Below are positions 31,600-44,506 of a stretch of 64,000 nucleotides of DNA, one piece after another. The notes under the pieces were generated by a model. That model saw only the letters and a list, made by a program, of their open reading frames with translations, had not been told where the DNA came from and did no database searches. The position numbers and the translations under genes are program-made. Source of the stretch: Coptis chinensis (taxonomy: Eukaryota > Streptophyta > Magnoliopsida > Ranunculales > Ranunculaceae); NCBI GenBank assembly GCA_015680905.1, contig CM027377.1, forward strand, positions 5,914,501 through 5,978,500, in the 5' to 3' direction. Positions within the stretch are counted from its first letter, which is position 1. Each line of letters begins with the position of its first letter.

Positions 31600-34500
31600 A
31601 GCAGAGAAACAAGGTGTGGGTTACGAATTCTTGAGAGGCTTCAAGCTCGCAGCAGCGGTGAAAAGAAGATTTATCGGCGATCGATCTTTTACAGCAGCCT
31701 TTCGTCGCATACCTCTCACGATTGTTTTGTTAGAGTAAGTGCCTCATTATCTTTGTTTTTGCCGGCCGAAATTCTCAAAGTTTTCTTTGATATGATTTTT
31801 TAGCATGTTTTTGGATGAGAAAATATGGCAGTTATCTCAGATAATCCTCCTCCATAACCATTGCATGATTGCATATATTCCTTTTCTCAAAATAATTGGA
31901 GATGTAGGGATCCAAACTACCCTGAGTTTGCTTGGGGGCCGCCGCACCTTCTTGCTTAGAAATTTGCATGTGTTTAGTTTTTTTCGTGCATGAATAACAA
32001 GCCTTGCAAGGTCTTCTAAGGATCTCGCATTCAATACAGATGTTAAAGATTGCGACTTTCTTTGGTAATGCTCTGACAACCCTTTCTTGTACTGAAGTTG
32101 TTGCATGAGAGAGGCTTTCACACAAAGGACCACCTTTAATATAATTAACTTGGTTGCAAAGTGATGTCCCACTTTAGACCCAGAGTCATCTGGCGATAAG
32201 GCCATACTTCTTTGGGAAGGCTATGGAGGAAACACTGTGAGGAGAAAGATGATGGCGCTTTGTATCAAAAGCTGGTTTTAAGTTTTGAACTAAAAAACAT
32301 GATCTGGTGCGGCTCCCACAAAGGGAAGGGCACCATACCGTGCCACATTAACAGAGTGCGATACTGGTTTTAAGTTTTGAACCAAAATATGATAAGGTGC
32401 AACTCCCACAAAGGAAGGGCACACCGTGCACGTATTACATTAATATGGCCCAAAATGAACCGGTTTTGTGCTCTCGACCCGGTTTTGACCTATCGATTTC
32501 GGTTTTCTTTTCTTTTTTTTGGTAGAAACTACCGTACTATCTGGCGTAAAATACTTCGAGAAAACTTCGATGGCGATCCACGAGACTTGGTGAGGTGGAA
32601 AGAAGGTGACAGATCTGGCGACTACACGGAACCGCGTCGATGGTAAAGCTTAAGGAAATAAAAAAATACTAGGACTTCGAGAAATTTGAAATGGAGGAAG
32701 TGTCACGAATTTGAAGCGAAAGTCGAAGAAGATGAAGTAGTAATGGCTTACACACAATTAAATTACGGAGTGCAATTCCGTTGAGCAAAAAAGAAATATG
32801 CGCAATTCTTGGAGTGGTGGCAAATTCTTGGCGGGACAACTGCTAATATCGTTATGGTTAATCTTTACGAGGCGCACCGTTTACAAAATGAATTTAATGA
32901 AGGTTGGGGCTCAAGAAATCTTGGCGTTGATCTGACCGAAAAGCCATCTTGGCGAAAAGGGTACATAAAATTTGAAGTTGAATTCAAGGATTCAAGCGAA
33001 GTTTTAAAGGATTCCCAAAAGTATACACCGGATGGGATAGATTTCTGTACCGCTTGCGAGGGAAGTGGAATCCGACAGAGTTTAAAGTGCCGAACAAATT
33101 TCGAGGTAAGCCAAAACATAATTATTGGAAATTGTACTATGAGTAAACTGTTGACTAACACGAGTTATTTTTGTGTCTAACAGAAAACGCGAGTATACTA
33201 CCAGACATTGAATTGGACAAGGAAGTGGAGAACAATCTTTGTTTCTTCTTTCATGAATGCTCTGATGAAAGATTGGTAGATCTGAGCTACTTTGATGATA
33301 TCGTTGATTTCCGACATTATGGGGGTATCGAACAACGGCCCGATAGGCTCAAGGAGACACATAGTGAAATGGTGAAGAAGAGTAAGAGTCTCAGAAATGC
33401 AATATTTGGCAGCAATAGCGATAGTGAAAAAGAAGATGGAACGGAATTAACACAGCGAGAACTAGTGCTGAGTTTGCCAAGCAAAAAAAGCGAATTGTAA
33501 AAGAAGATGTGCCACAAGAAAGCGGGGACGACGGAGACCAAGAAAGACAACCAGCGTTACAATGTATGATGCCTCGAGGGGCGAGACTACAATGCACAAA
33601 ACATCGGATGAAATATAATACATCTGCGACATCAAGAGGAAAAGGTATGTACCGTAGAAAACATAGATATGTAAAAGTGTGGTGAGATGTAATATCTCGC
33701 TTTGGTTTGGTATACCTGGGAAAAGAATGGCGGGGGAAAAGAGCGAAACAACGATACTTACAAAAGATAGTGCGTGAAGAACACAAAGTCGGTGAAAGAA
33801 AATAAAGCGCAAAGCAAAATGCAAGAGCAAAGAATCCAACAACCAACGGCAAAATCTTGTCGGGGGTAATACTACTCATGGAGGAAAACCACAGAATCAT
33901 TGAAGTAAGTTGACCGTTGAATTCTACTATTGCGTTAGGGCGGTAAAAAGAAATTTGTGTCCAACACTAATCCGATGAAATTGGTAGATGAAGCGAGAGA
34001 TTGTCAAGTCCGGAAGATGATGAAGCGAAGGTCTGCGCCATGGACCACGCCAATGGAGGGGGCTCGAAAAATATCAAAGCTGTGACGAATCACGGAGAAC
34101 ATTGGAGAATATAATGAGCGATGTCAATGATTTTCGATAGTATAAAACAGGTATGATAGTATTTTTTATTAGTTATTGCAAACTTGTGTTTAAGTCACGA
34201 AAGATTGATGAAATCGGATATTTTTCGCCCTTGAGGTAAAAGCGGCGATAAATGCAGACCAAAGAAATTCATGAAAAAGTCGCGAAGAAAAATATCGTTC
34301 GAATGAAGTCAATGCCTTAGAAGAAATAGAAAGTGAAGATACTCAACCAAAAATTGGAAGAGACAAACAAAGCGTTAAGCAAAACCATCGAGAGAGTTAG
34401 AAGGCGAAAACAAAAACTTAATCGGCGGACGGAAGAAGCGGAGGAGAGATCGTCACGAAAGAATTTGGGAAAGCTTTGTGAGATAATGGAGGAACACAAA

Positions 34501-34820
34501 CACTTAAAAGCAGATGTGATAGAATTGAAGTCACTTTCGTGGCGACCAAAGATCGAGGAACTTAAAAGCGTGCAAAAAAGAGGTAGAGAAAAATAACAAG
34601 CGAATGACCGATTTAAGCGGCATTTCGGCCAAGATCACGTGCAAATGGCTGCTTTTGTGAATCGTCCGTAAGACAATTGACAGAGACTTTAATAGAAACG
34701 GGAGATGAACTAGAACGTGAGAAGATGAATTACAAAGATTTGTACGAATTGTATATGCGAAAAGTTGGGAAGAAACCATTGGATTTTCCTAAATCAATGA
34801 TCATGTGATTGCGAGTATGT
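31600..34820 (+). pseudogene. Opposite-strand extra ORF of the Tat-type element
   Basis: Plus-strand coding remnants, antisense to gag-pol. In order: FLRGFKLAAAVKRRFIG and FRRIPLTIVLLE with a possible GTAAGT donor (31600-31740), NFDGDPRDLVRWKEGDRSGD (32550), WWQILGGTTANIVMVNLYEA and the FTACEGSGI-type stretch DGIDFCTACEGSGIRQSLKC (32809-33110). After an acceptor-like TAACAG come ENASILPDIELDKEVENNLC, ECSDERLVDLSYFDD and MVKKSKSLRNAIFGS (33180-33500). A coiled-coil segment LNQKLEETNKALSKTIERV follows (34333-34600). The whole resembles plant 'putative transposon protein' products with a C-terminal coiled coil. Function unknown. An unrelated-looking block at 31810-32260 interrupts it. Confidence 0.7.
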
Positions 34821-35529
34821 AATATCGTAGAACTAAAAATTCTTTTTATGAAAATAAAAATAAAGTATGTGTTGGCTATTGAATATCATTGTGATGTCAG
34901 ATAACATACCTGTATAAAACTTAGTGTTGTTGATTTATGAATGTAAAAGAACGAGACGCCCCCATGTAGAGAGAAAGACCTTCCAATATAGAACCATTGG
35001 AGAAATTTATTGAAAGGCAAAGGGGACATGATCGTCCTCAATGAACCTAGCTATTCAGGTGTGAAAATATTTGTACCGAACGTGAAGCAAGGCGACAAGC
35101 TGTTGGAGTTGTCCACGGGTTCAAAGTCGTCACCGTGCCTTTGGGACCAAACTAAAACACAACGCCATTGCCGTAGTAGTGGAATTTAGCACGGATATTG
35201 TATTGTGGGAGTATTTGCAATAATTGTTCCGAGCAAGAATAACCATCTTATTGACTCGGTTTCCGTCAAGTAGGCATGAATGCGACTTACTTGGACCGAA
35301 AAAAAGGCATAATATGAATGACCTCCCTAGAATGAGCGTTAATGAATGACATTGTTGAAAGTAAAAGTCTGAGAAGAAATAGAAATGTAAAATGACAACC
35401 AAACTAAGAGAATGGAAGTTGAATGCCTTTATTGATGGATAAAATAGAGCGAACTACATAGATGGATAGATTTGTTATTGATGGAGTAATGTAAAATTAC
35501 AAAAAATTTCCTAACGGTAAAACTTGCGA

Positions 35530-36480
35530 AGGTGGTAAGCATTCCATGGCTTCTCTATTATTCTTCGAAGAAATATGCGGAGGAAATATAACCCCTTAGA
35601 TCTTTGGGCGATCTATGATGTAGGGTCCTTGCCAATTTTCCCCAAACTTTCGATTCTATAAGCTTTGGGTTTCTCGAGAGAACCGGTCTTGGGGAGCAAA
35701 AGACTTAGGGCCGGATCTTCTTGTCGTAGTTCCGTTTCATGTCGACTTGATACTTAATAAAAGCTGTTGTAGTCCCTCGAGGCGAACCTCATCAATAAGA
35801 GCTTTTGGTGAGCCAAAGTAGTGTCATTGGAACTGTTTCAACCCTTGGCCCGACCGAGATGTATTGGAAATCAGTTACGTAGGTAAAAGCGCTTTGACAC
35901 CATATGGCAAAGGGTAAAAAGGAGATAATGCGGTTGAATATTTTGGCGTTGTCTATAAGCCCACAAGACGGTGGTAACTCCTTGACCTAATTTCCTTTGG
36001 CGCCCGATCAAAGCGCCTCTTTAGGTTGGCCAAAATCACCTTATTGGTGGCCGGCCTGCCCGTTAACTGCGAGATGATAAGGTGCGAGGAAAAGTTATGC
36101 CGTATCTTCAAATTAGCCCAGGCCCGGCGAATTTCTTGACATCGAATTGTTTACCATTATCGATACAAGTGCGCGAGGGATGCCAAAGCGACAAACAATA
36201 TTTCTCCCAAAAACATTTTGACATTGGAAGCATAGATTTGGACCAAAGGCTTTGCTTCTACCCATTTAGTAAAATGTCGGTTGCCACAAGAAGGAATCGT
36301 ATACTACACGGAGCTTTAGGTAAAGGACCAATAATGTCTAAGCCCCATTTGGCAAATGGCCGCGGGCTTAGCATGGGATCAACTTCGATGCGGGTAGTTT
36401 ACTCATATTATCGTGCTTTTGGCATGGCTCACACCTCTCGGATAGGTGTTTTGCATCCTTTTGCATCTCTCGGCCACCAA
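35530..36480 (-). pseudogene. Tat-type integrase remnant
   Basis: Gypsy integrase. Near 36130-36280, after correcting frames: ICLSLWHPSRTCIDNGKQFD (second catalytic Asp region DNGKQFD). Then TVLWAYR near 35960, and at the C-terminal end KFGENWQGPYII (35610-35650) and EAMECLPPSQV near 35540. Heavily frameshifted. The plus-strand frame at 36082-36483 is its shadow. Confidence 0.75.
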
Positions 36481-36959
36481 TAGCCCCCGTGTCATAGCCT
36501 TATGAGCTAAACTTAAGCCCCTTGGGTGGCTTCCGCATAAGCCGGAGTGAATCTCTTCCAAAATTTGAAGTCCTTCCTGTTTTGAGAGGCATCATGACAT
36601 AGGGTTTAAGTCGAGCCTTTCTGCGATATAATTGCAAACTTCCGTCGATGCGAGATACCACCAAAACTTCCATGCATCGCGTTTGATTCTTTCGTGCGAG
36701 TTTTGGTTACGGCGAGGCGAAGAAACTTGCAAATAGTGGATATAAGGAAGACGCCAATCTTGCTCATCCGGAGATCATCACTAGCTCGATAGTATCATAT
36801 CGGGAACCGGGACTATCATCGCTTCATGTACCAATTCACTATCTGTTTGGGGGCGAATCGGGGAGGAACAAATGGATCTATAGATTCTAATGGAAGATCA
36901 AAGTATGGTCATGTTGTGTATTTTCCATCTCCCTTTTCGCTTCCGAGTCATGATTGGTG

Positions 36960-37560
36960 CGATTATCGTGGGGTAAGTATTTTGGCTGTTAGCGTACAAG
37001 TAGAACAAGTAATTGCTTTCATGTACATACAAGTCATGCAATTCTTTTCGGTAAAGTCAATGCTTGGCTCTTTACGGAACTCCGCGGTGATGTGTCTTGA
37101 CTCTTCGCTTCTAACGGTGGCGGAGAGATAAGCCAATGAATCGACATGGCGTATGTCATTTAGAAGTCTTTGAGTGATAGAGATGCTATCAAATTGTCGA
37201 GCAAGGCTATGTATCAAGCCAAGATAAGCCGCCATCACGGTCATCTCTTGCTTCAAAAGACCCACCAAAACTGATTGGCCACCGGCGAGAATCCGTGTAT
37301 AAGCTGGAGCTTCGGCCCCGGTTTCAAATTTGTTTTCAAGGCACAAGCGGCAGCCTCATACTCGCCCCGGTTTCAAAGCTGTTTTTATTTGAGCCTCATA
37401 CTTTCGGCCGAAGCCAAGCCAAGTCGCCCGCAATTTCTCAATCTTCTCTCCCCGGGTTTAACAAAAGCGCATCCAATTCGGACCGCATTTATTATGGGAG
37501 CCATCGAATAAACAATCCATAGGTCGATGAGATTAGGAATTGCTTTTCCAAGTTAGTCTT
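36960..37560 (-). pseudogene. Tat-type RNase H remnant
   Basis: Readable as WIVYSMAPIINAVRIG (decayed WILYVDGSSN-like start, near 37500), ILAGGQSVLVGLLKQEMTVM, YLGLIHSLARQFDSISI and HVDSLAYLSATVRSEESRHI, matching the SDSQLVV/KE..M..YL/F...I/ADALA pattern of gypsy RNase H. The active Asp residues are mostly lost. Confidence 0.65.
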
Positions 37561-37949
37561 AAATTAAGCCCCGGTTATTGGTGGCGAGAATGTCTTCCAT
37601 AGATTCTTCTTGGCGCAAAGAAATCGTCAATAGGAGAATCATCAATCGGAAAATCAGCTATCAAAAAGCTAGAGCATGTCCTTTTTTTGATGCGACTTTC
37701 AAAGACAATGCTATATGCACTAAGATAACTTTCCCATTCGGCTAATGTCTGCTTGATTCACGTGCATTCTGAAAGATCTTGCGTAAAGGGATACTCGATT
37801 ATAAACTCGACCAACCTCCCACGGAAGTATGGTTTTAACCGACGGCGGCATGAACCAATGCAAGTGCCATTTTTTCATCTTTGAATAACGAGACTTCAGC
37901 TCCGGTTAACATCTTCTCGATAAAAAGCGCGGGTCTACCATCATCGGCG

Positions 37950-38900
37950 AAAAAACGACACTAACGGCTAGTTGAGTTGTAGCTGCTAGGCACATGCCAA
38001 TCGGTTGACCCGTTGAAGGACTTGTCAATATAGGAGGGCCCGACCAAGTATTTCTTAGGTTGTTGCAATGCCATCTCACAATCAATGTTCCAAGTTGCCG
38101 CCCCCTTTAAAGTGCGGAAGAAGGGATGACAACGATTGGAATATTTAGAAATAAATCTATGAAGCGGCAAGCCGACCCGTAAAGCCGTTGAATTTCCTTC
38201 TTATTTTTGGTGATGGCATATCAATAGCGACGCGATATCGATCGGGATTAGCCTCAATACCTCTACGAGGAGTCATGAGGTATCCCAGAAATTTTCGGAA
38301 GAGGCCAAAAGAACATTTGGCGGGATTGAGTCTCATGTTATACTTGTTAAGCCTATCAAAACAAGTTGAAGATCGGAAAAATGATCACCGGTAAGCTTCG
38401 ATTTAACGACTATATCATCAATATTAGCCTCCATTATTATCCCCCAGCCAGTCGGAAAAATTGTATTGACAAGCTTTTGGTAGGTTTGCACCGGCATTTT
38501 TCGGACCAAAAGGCATAACGATGTGTAGCGAGAAAATGCCTTGGTACCGGTATGAAAGCGGTGAACTCTTGGTCATCCACATTCAAAGAGATCGGTAGTA
38601 CCTTGAAGAAGCATCCATGAAAGATAGGCGTTGGAATCGAAGTGGCATCCATTAGTTCGGAAATTCGTGGCAATGGATACGGATGAATCGGACAAAAGGC
38701 TGCGTTAAGGTTTGTAAAGTCAATACAAATTCTGATTTGTCCGTTCTTTTTTTGCTGCTAGCGACGACATTAGCAAGCCATTTTGGGTAAGTAACTTCGT
38801 CGGATAAAGTTAACCGCAAGTAGCTTATCAATCTCCTCTTTAACTTTGAGCTTCCGATCGGTGCCATTCTTCTTGGTTTTGGCTTAACCGGCACGAAACT
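37950..38900 (-). pseudogene. Tat-type reverse transcriptase remnant
   Basis: Starts KPKPRRMAPI, with VTYPKWLANVV (38700-38890), LMDATSIPT and DDQEFTAF (38437-38673). The catalytic box region reads MEANIDDIVVKSKLTGDHF (near 38390-38440) and RLNPAKCSFGL (near 38320-38350). The catalytic Y-x-D-D is N-I-D-D here (Tyr to Asn, one base change). Multiple frameshifts. Confidence 0.78.
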
Positions 38901-39229
38901 TGGATCAATGTCAAGTTTATGACGAGCAAAATGAAGGGTCTATTCGGCATTTCTCAATTTTCCAAGCGAAGATCGGCTTATTTATTTGTAAATAGGAAAC
39001 CAACTCTTTTTGTTCTCATTTCGAAAGTTCAGCCGGAAATAAAAGTGGTTTCTTCTCACTGAATCTCCTACTTGCACTTCCAAAAGTCGATCCATTTGGC
39101 GGACCCTTGCATGAGCCTCAATATTATAGATGGAGGGCACGCGCGGGTAAGCTTGGGCGGGGCACTTGCAAGGATCGTATTACCTCGAACTTCATTTTTT
39201 ATAGTCATCCATTGCTTTGTCATGGCGGG

Positions 39230-39570
39230 AATGGGCGGATACCAGTCACTTCTGAACCTTGCAAATATGCCCGGATAATGGGAACTTGACACAGCGATGA
39301 AATGTGGAGACTACATCCCCATGGAATGTATCAATCTACGCCCAAAATTGCGTTATAGTGGGGCGACGGTCTATCAATAAGAAATCGAGCTCAACTTCTT
39401 TGTTCATTAATTTGATTGGTAAGGTAATTCTTCCAACCGCCGAAGAGGCGTTGTCGATCAAAACCGATGATAGGATTGTCTTGGCGATGATCATACCCTC
39501 GAAGTTGCATCACGAGAATAACATCGAAAATGACGCGGAAGTGGCCCCTGTGTCGATCATTACCCGTTGA
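39230..39570 (-). pseudogene. Tat-type aspartic protease remnant
   Basis: RVMIDTGATSASFSMLF at 39515-39565 retains the catalytic DTG. Downstream FLIDRRPTITQFWA and IDTFHGDVVSTFHR match the FLVV...YNAILGR / ST.H..LKFP pattern. The frame is broken between them. Confidence 0.72.
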
Positions 39571-39894
39571 ACACGAGAAGCACCTATAGACATAGAAATT
39601 ATAAGCTGCGTCATAGTGAGGGTGATATACACCACGGAGATCATCATCGATTGAATCGGAGGGGCTCTTCTTCGAAGTTTGGTCTAGATTCCTTTGACAA
39701 AATCGACTTTGTTGATACGGTTAAACTCACCAACATAACTAACTTTCAAACGCTTTTGATTCTTACTCTGACTTTTGGAAAGAGACTCAACATGAGAATG
39801 GGAAACATTAATGACATGCTCATAAGTTCGCAAAGAATCTGTTGAGAATTTTTATAAGATATTCGTTTAAAGTCCTTTCTCCACTAATTTCTGA

Positions 39895-41889
39895 ATCCGA
39901 CCGGAGAGAAGCGACAAAGTTACGTCTCATGGCCATAATCATTATGGAATTTACACCCACAAGACTTTGTCCCTTGTCGCTTTGGTATCTTACGAAAGTG
40001 GATAAAGGCGGGAAAGAAGATTCCCACTTTTCAACTTCTCATATATAACAGAGTACTTAACATTGAGCGGGGTCAGTTTTAGCTCAGGTAGAGTTTTTCC
40101 ATCACGATTGAAATTGACTTGCTTCTGATTGTCATTCTTTCCATCATTATGTTGTTGATCTGACTATCCTTGCTCCGGCTTAAAATTCTTTGCTTTCAGA
40201 AAAATCTTTACTCGAATATCTTTGTCCCTTCTTTGCTTTTCGCCCGATAGGTTCTCCTCGATACGGATGTGTTGTTCAGCCCTAACATACAGATCGTATC
40301 GAGTTTTAGGGACATCTTTAATTAAAGAGTGGTAAAGATCTCTTACAATAAAGTTCGAACTTCTGTCTCTTTCATAATATAATGCTTCTTTAAAGGCGAA
40401 AAGAAGCATCCCATCAGAAACTTCTCGGAACATCTGCTGGCGCCTTTGAACCTAGTAACAAAAGTCGCGTAACTTTTCGTCGCGTTGTTGCTTGATGTTC
40501 GAGAAGTGAGTCGACATCTTTTGGCGTCTTGCAATTGTGGCGGAAGCGATTAACAAACTGATTTTCTAGTTCATTGAATTGGTGAATTGATCACGAGAAG
40601 GCAACTCACTAAACCGGTAATAATGCTTCTCCCTTTAGAGTCGATGGAAAGAGCTTACATATGAGCGGATCATCTCCACCCCATAACACCAACTTATTTT
40701 TGAATGATAGAACATGCAAGCCAAGATCTCCTTCCGACTCATCATAAAGTTCAAAATCGGGTTGTTTGAAACCGGGATGGTGGCAAGCTTCTTGAATGTC
40801 GAGCGAAAACTTGTCAAGTACTCCATCATTGACTGTCAAGTTTTTCATTCTTACCTCCCTTGACTCTCTATCGTTAAGTTCTTTTGCAATCAACTCTTTC
40901 AACTGTTGTTCTGTCAGAGTTAAAGTATTGGCTCGAACAACTGGACGCCCCCGGTCGTCCCCATGTGGAGGATGATACCTTCCATTATCTCTTATTGGAG
41001 TTAGAGATCTATGGCGGTACGCATGATCAGCTCCGACCGGTGATTGTCTTTGTCTATCCTTGTAACCAGCATGTCTAGGCCGGTAGTCACCCTTGGCCGG
41101 GTGGTCGGAATAATTATACCACTTCTCCATGTTTTGTTGCTCTTGTCTGGGATGCCCGCCTTCCCAGTCATGTTGGGCATATCTCGGATGGCGGTTTTCC
41201 CGAAATTGCTTCTCGAGGTAAATCTTCCCTTTGAGATCGGACATGTCTAGGGTAGTAGTTATCCCTGCCAATCCGATTCTCCCCATAAATACGGGTAATA
41301 GGGTCATTACTCCTAGAAGCGTGTAACGGTTGATTGTGCTTGAGAAATAGCGTTCTTTGGGGCGACGAAGTGGATCGTCAAGATGGTCCCATACACTGGA
41401 ATGGCCTGGGTCCCTTCGTGGTCGCCTTGATGTTGTTGAATTTGCAACATCGTCCACCGGCCTTTGCCTCTTTGCCAGCTTCCTTCTCAAGTTCCTATTT
41501 AAATTTTTGACTCGTCGTAACTCCCGCTCAACCGTATTAGGGGTGAATTGGCTGTTACTATCACCTTTTCCGCTAGTTGGCGTGAGAGTAATGTCCACGT
41601 CCATATCCATGTCAACTGAAGGATCGACATGGACAGACGGCGGACCGCATGGAGGATTACTGACTTGTCGATTTTCTTGTTGCAAGGCTGTTAAGGGTGG
41701 CGGCACTTGTACTGCCTTTTGCGGAGGCTGTGGCGCTGCTACAGTTAGATGTTGAGAATTGATTCTACTACTAGGAGCAACTTGATTGTTCAACGGTTCA
41801 TGTATCGGCCGATTTGAATTTCGAGGGTTGCGATTCTTGTTAGTAGGAGGAATATGTTGACTATTTGGTCTGCTTCTTGTGCTTACCAT
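39895..41889 (-). pseudogene. Tat-type gag
   Basis: The start ATG at 41889 (MVSTRSRPNSQ) lies about 55 bp inside the LTR. The N-terminal frame is open to 40609 (about 426 codons). It is Pro/Gln/Asn-rich, then has a coiled coil (VERELRRVKNLNRNLRRKL) and an Arg/His/Tyr-rich middle, and ends in the start of the gag core (FKQPDFELYDESEGD). After the stop the core continues in other frames (YVRAEQHIRIEENLSGE, 40164-40433). A CGCKFHNDYGHET motif near 39930-39970 corresponds to the CxFH...GHxT zinc-like region that precedes protease. Confidence 0.82.
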
Positions 41890-41944
41890 CTTGATTGTTT
41901 TACGTGATAATGAATTCTCTATTCCCCCGGGGCGAAGCCAATTA

Positions 41945-42419
41945 TGTTTTCGGCAAGTAAACCGCTTCAAACACAATGAAAGCAATGGTAAATAACGCAC
42001 TAAGAAATAGAGGAATTTGATGTTGGGGAGATGAAACCGAACCAAATAATGGCTGCCTACGTACCCAAGATCTATTCTCTATGGATCAAGTTTCAACGTA
42101 GTTCCTTATGAAAAATAATGTGGTATTTATATAGGTAGAGTAGAGAGTCCTTGTAGCTCAAGTAATCTTGTTGCTTGAGTAATTGTGATAGAATATAAGC
42201 TGTCGGTGATAATTATCTTTTGATAAGAAATGAATCGGACATAAATCAATGTATATTAGTGGCAAACCATGTGGCTAAGGTTCAGCCTTAGACACATGAG
42301 TTAATGGGCCTGTACATTGATCCATGATATTGCGAATTGGGCTTTAGCCCTGTTGATTAAATGAATAAAATAGAGACCCCTACTAATGGACGTTTGCCAC
42401 GTAGGTGGGGGTCGAAACA
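41945..42419 (-). repeat. 5' LTR of the Tat-type element
   Basis: 475 bp, TGTTTTCG...CGAAACA, matching 30488-30959. Just inside it the minus strand reads TTGGCTTCGCCCCGGGGG, a likely decayed primer-binding site. Confidence 0.93.
42121..42132 (-). promoter_or_regulatory. TATA box in the Tat-type 5' LTR
   Basis: CTATATAAATACC on the minus strand, conserved in the 3' LTR near 30659-30671. Confidence 0.6.
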
Positions 42420-42424
42420 TTTAG

Positions 42425-43487
42425 CAAGCAAAATTCGGTTAAGGGAATTTGGCTAAGTACCACTAATTTACAAAACAATGTAGCTTATGCTCAAGCTCCA
42501 CCCAAACCCGACATGACGCAATGCGACGCAATCAGTTCAGTGCAGTGATGGCTAGCACGAGTGTGTGTGCATGTGGCCTTTGAGTGGGTTCTCTCCTCAA
42601 GACCAAAAACATTTGTACCCTAAGGGCACACCCTTTGATTACGAATAGTGTAGAACTGTAGATAGTGTTTGGTAGCCAATGTGGGACTCACACAAAACAA
42701 AAGGAGAGAAAGGACACCCAAGTTCATCTTCTCAACCAAGCTTTCTTAAGTAGTTTGAAATACTACAAAGAGAATTACAACAATTCCCTACTATTTCAAA
42801 ATACTTATAGTCCACTACTATTTGGGAATAATATATTACAAAAGGTTAACGAAATGCTAGAAAGAATCGAAATTGCAATGCATAAGATACTGGTACCTTA
42901 TGAGTTTGAATCAGTCGCATCGTAGGGCAACAAATCTTATCTAACGTGAAAGTGGTAGAATAAATTCTTTGAACCAACATTTTCTTTTGGCGAAATAGTA
43001 GACGTGCACCTGCATTGCTCTTTCATTATTTTCGCAAAATAGAAGATATGTGTTATTTCTTTAGTGGTGATAAGTAATTGCATATGCATTATCATTTTGA
43101 AAGTTGCTTCAGATAAAACCTATATAGTTACCTAAAAACAATGGACATTTTTTTAGTTAATATCAAAAGATTCGATGTGGTTGTACAACGTGAGGCTCAA
43201 TTATATTGAGGGTACAAGGCTTTTAAGCGAGTATGCGGACCTTTGAACACAAAGGTGACTTAACTTTTTAATACATGGCATGCGAGGCTTCAAAACTAAC
43301 TCGGGGCTCAACTGAGCGAATAAGGCTTTAACATTATGGAGATGTGAAACTTTGAACACACATGTTAATTTTTTGGTATAAAGCATCGAATTTGAGGCTT
43401 CAAAACACTAGGATAATATAATTACAACAAAGTTAATAGGTTTAAAACAAATGGTACTTTTAATTCCTCAATTGATAGCATATATAT
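42425..43487. other. Spacer, no gene seen
   Basis: Contains CCAATGTGGGACTCACACAA near 42674 (a motif often seen near small LTR elements) and short repeated GAGGCTTCAAAAC stretches near 43280-43405. No convincing frame. Confidence 0.45.
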
Positions 43488-44500
43488 TGTCACACCCTGG
43501 ATTTTGACAAAATTGGAAAAACAATATTTATTTCTGACTCTTCGATTTTCGAGGTGTGATGCACTCTCCACTTCCAAAAAACCCATAACCTGTTTAATTA
43601 TTCTAATAATTTGAATCCAATAAAAAAAATTAAATAAACAAAAGTCATCTTCATTATAAAAAATCACAAATATGATTAAGCTACAAATTTCCTTTCAACG
43701 ACTCTTTAATTATAATTACAACTGAAAATACAAAAATATTGTCTCAATTGAAAATCTATTGCACCTAAAGGGAAAACAAAACATATCATGTAATGAGACG
43801 CTAACACGAACCACAAGCAGCAATCAACTTTCTTCAACACAAATCCTATCAAGACTTATCAACTGTATTCATTTTATGATCGAATACACCCGATAAGCAA
43901 ACATGCAAATCGGGTCAGCATTATAAACAATACTGGTATGAGTAGCCCAAAAATACAAATCATACTTATACATATATATACATAATCAATAAGGCAGTTA
44001 GTTCCTCCACCGAGGAGCCTTAGCTTCCAACGAATAATACAACATTCTTAAATACAATAATTAAGTCAGTTCCTCCACTGAGGCGCCTTAGTTTCCAATT
44101 CAATAATAATAAGACATTTAGTTCCTCCACCAAGGCGCCTTAACTTCAAATCGTACTAGTTCAACATCATCTAATAATAAAATAACAAAACTAAAACTTA
44201 CTCTATACTTAAACTGGTGTAGGCCTGATCACAGAGTGAGTCACACCTGCATAAATAATCAATTTAACCCATCCTTCTGCAAAACTATTGTGAATGCAAC
44301 ATAAATTACAATAAAACAAACATAGCATTGAACCAACAAGAACAGTCTCGATGACCAATTTCACAACCACAATTAATTATTTATTATAGATTTAACGTAC
44401 ACTTTGATATATCATCACAATTATTGTTTAGAATTTCTTCAAGTGTCTCTAGAATCACGTCATCTCTATATTTTACCTAGGTTCCCTGGCTACCACAATC
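43488..44500 (+). repeat. LTR-like fragment with internal 55-65-bp tandem repeats
   Basis: Begins TGTCACACCCTGGATTTTGA, the usual start of chromovirus-type LTRs. It holds three copies of GTTCCTCCACCGAGGAGCC/CCAAGGCGCC-type units near 43998, 44068 and 44120. No partner LTR or coding region; the right boundary is unclear because the Athila-like element begins here. Confidence 0.4.
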
Positions 44501-44506
44501 GCTTCC

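Larger units (their letters stand above)
30488..42419 (-). mobile_element. Full-length Ty3/gypsy Tat-type retrotransposon (decayed)
   Basis: 11.9 kb bounded by LTRs of 472 and 475 bp (TGTTTT...CGA.ACA) and a perfect 5-bp target duplication TTTAG (30483-30487 and 42420-42424). On the minus strand it has gag, protease, RT, RNase H and integrase. Between integrase and the 3' LTR lies an extra coding region on the opposite strand, an arrangement known in Tat-clade elements such as Grande and RIRE2. All ORFs carry stops and frameshifts. Confidence 0.92.

Noticed and set aside
31837..32205. 122-residue minus frame
   Set aside because: No family recognised and overlapped by another open frame; kept only as a block interrupting the extra ORF.
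33317..33900. Long Leu/Phe/Ser-rich minus-strand frames
   Set aside because: Shadows of the plus-strand extra ORF of the Tat-type element; composition typical of antisense.
36082..36483. 133-residue plus-strand frame
   Set aside because: Antisense shadow of the integrase remnant, whose DNGKQFD motif is on the minus strand.
41357..41755. 132-residue plus-strand frame
   Set aside because: Antisense shadow of the gag frame.
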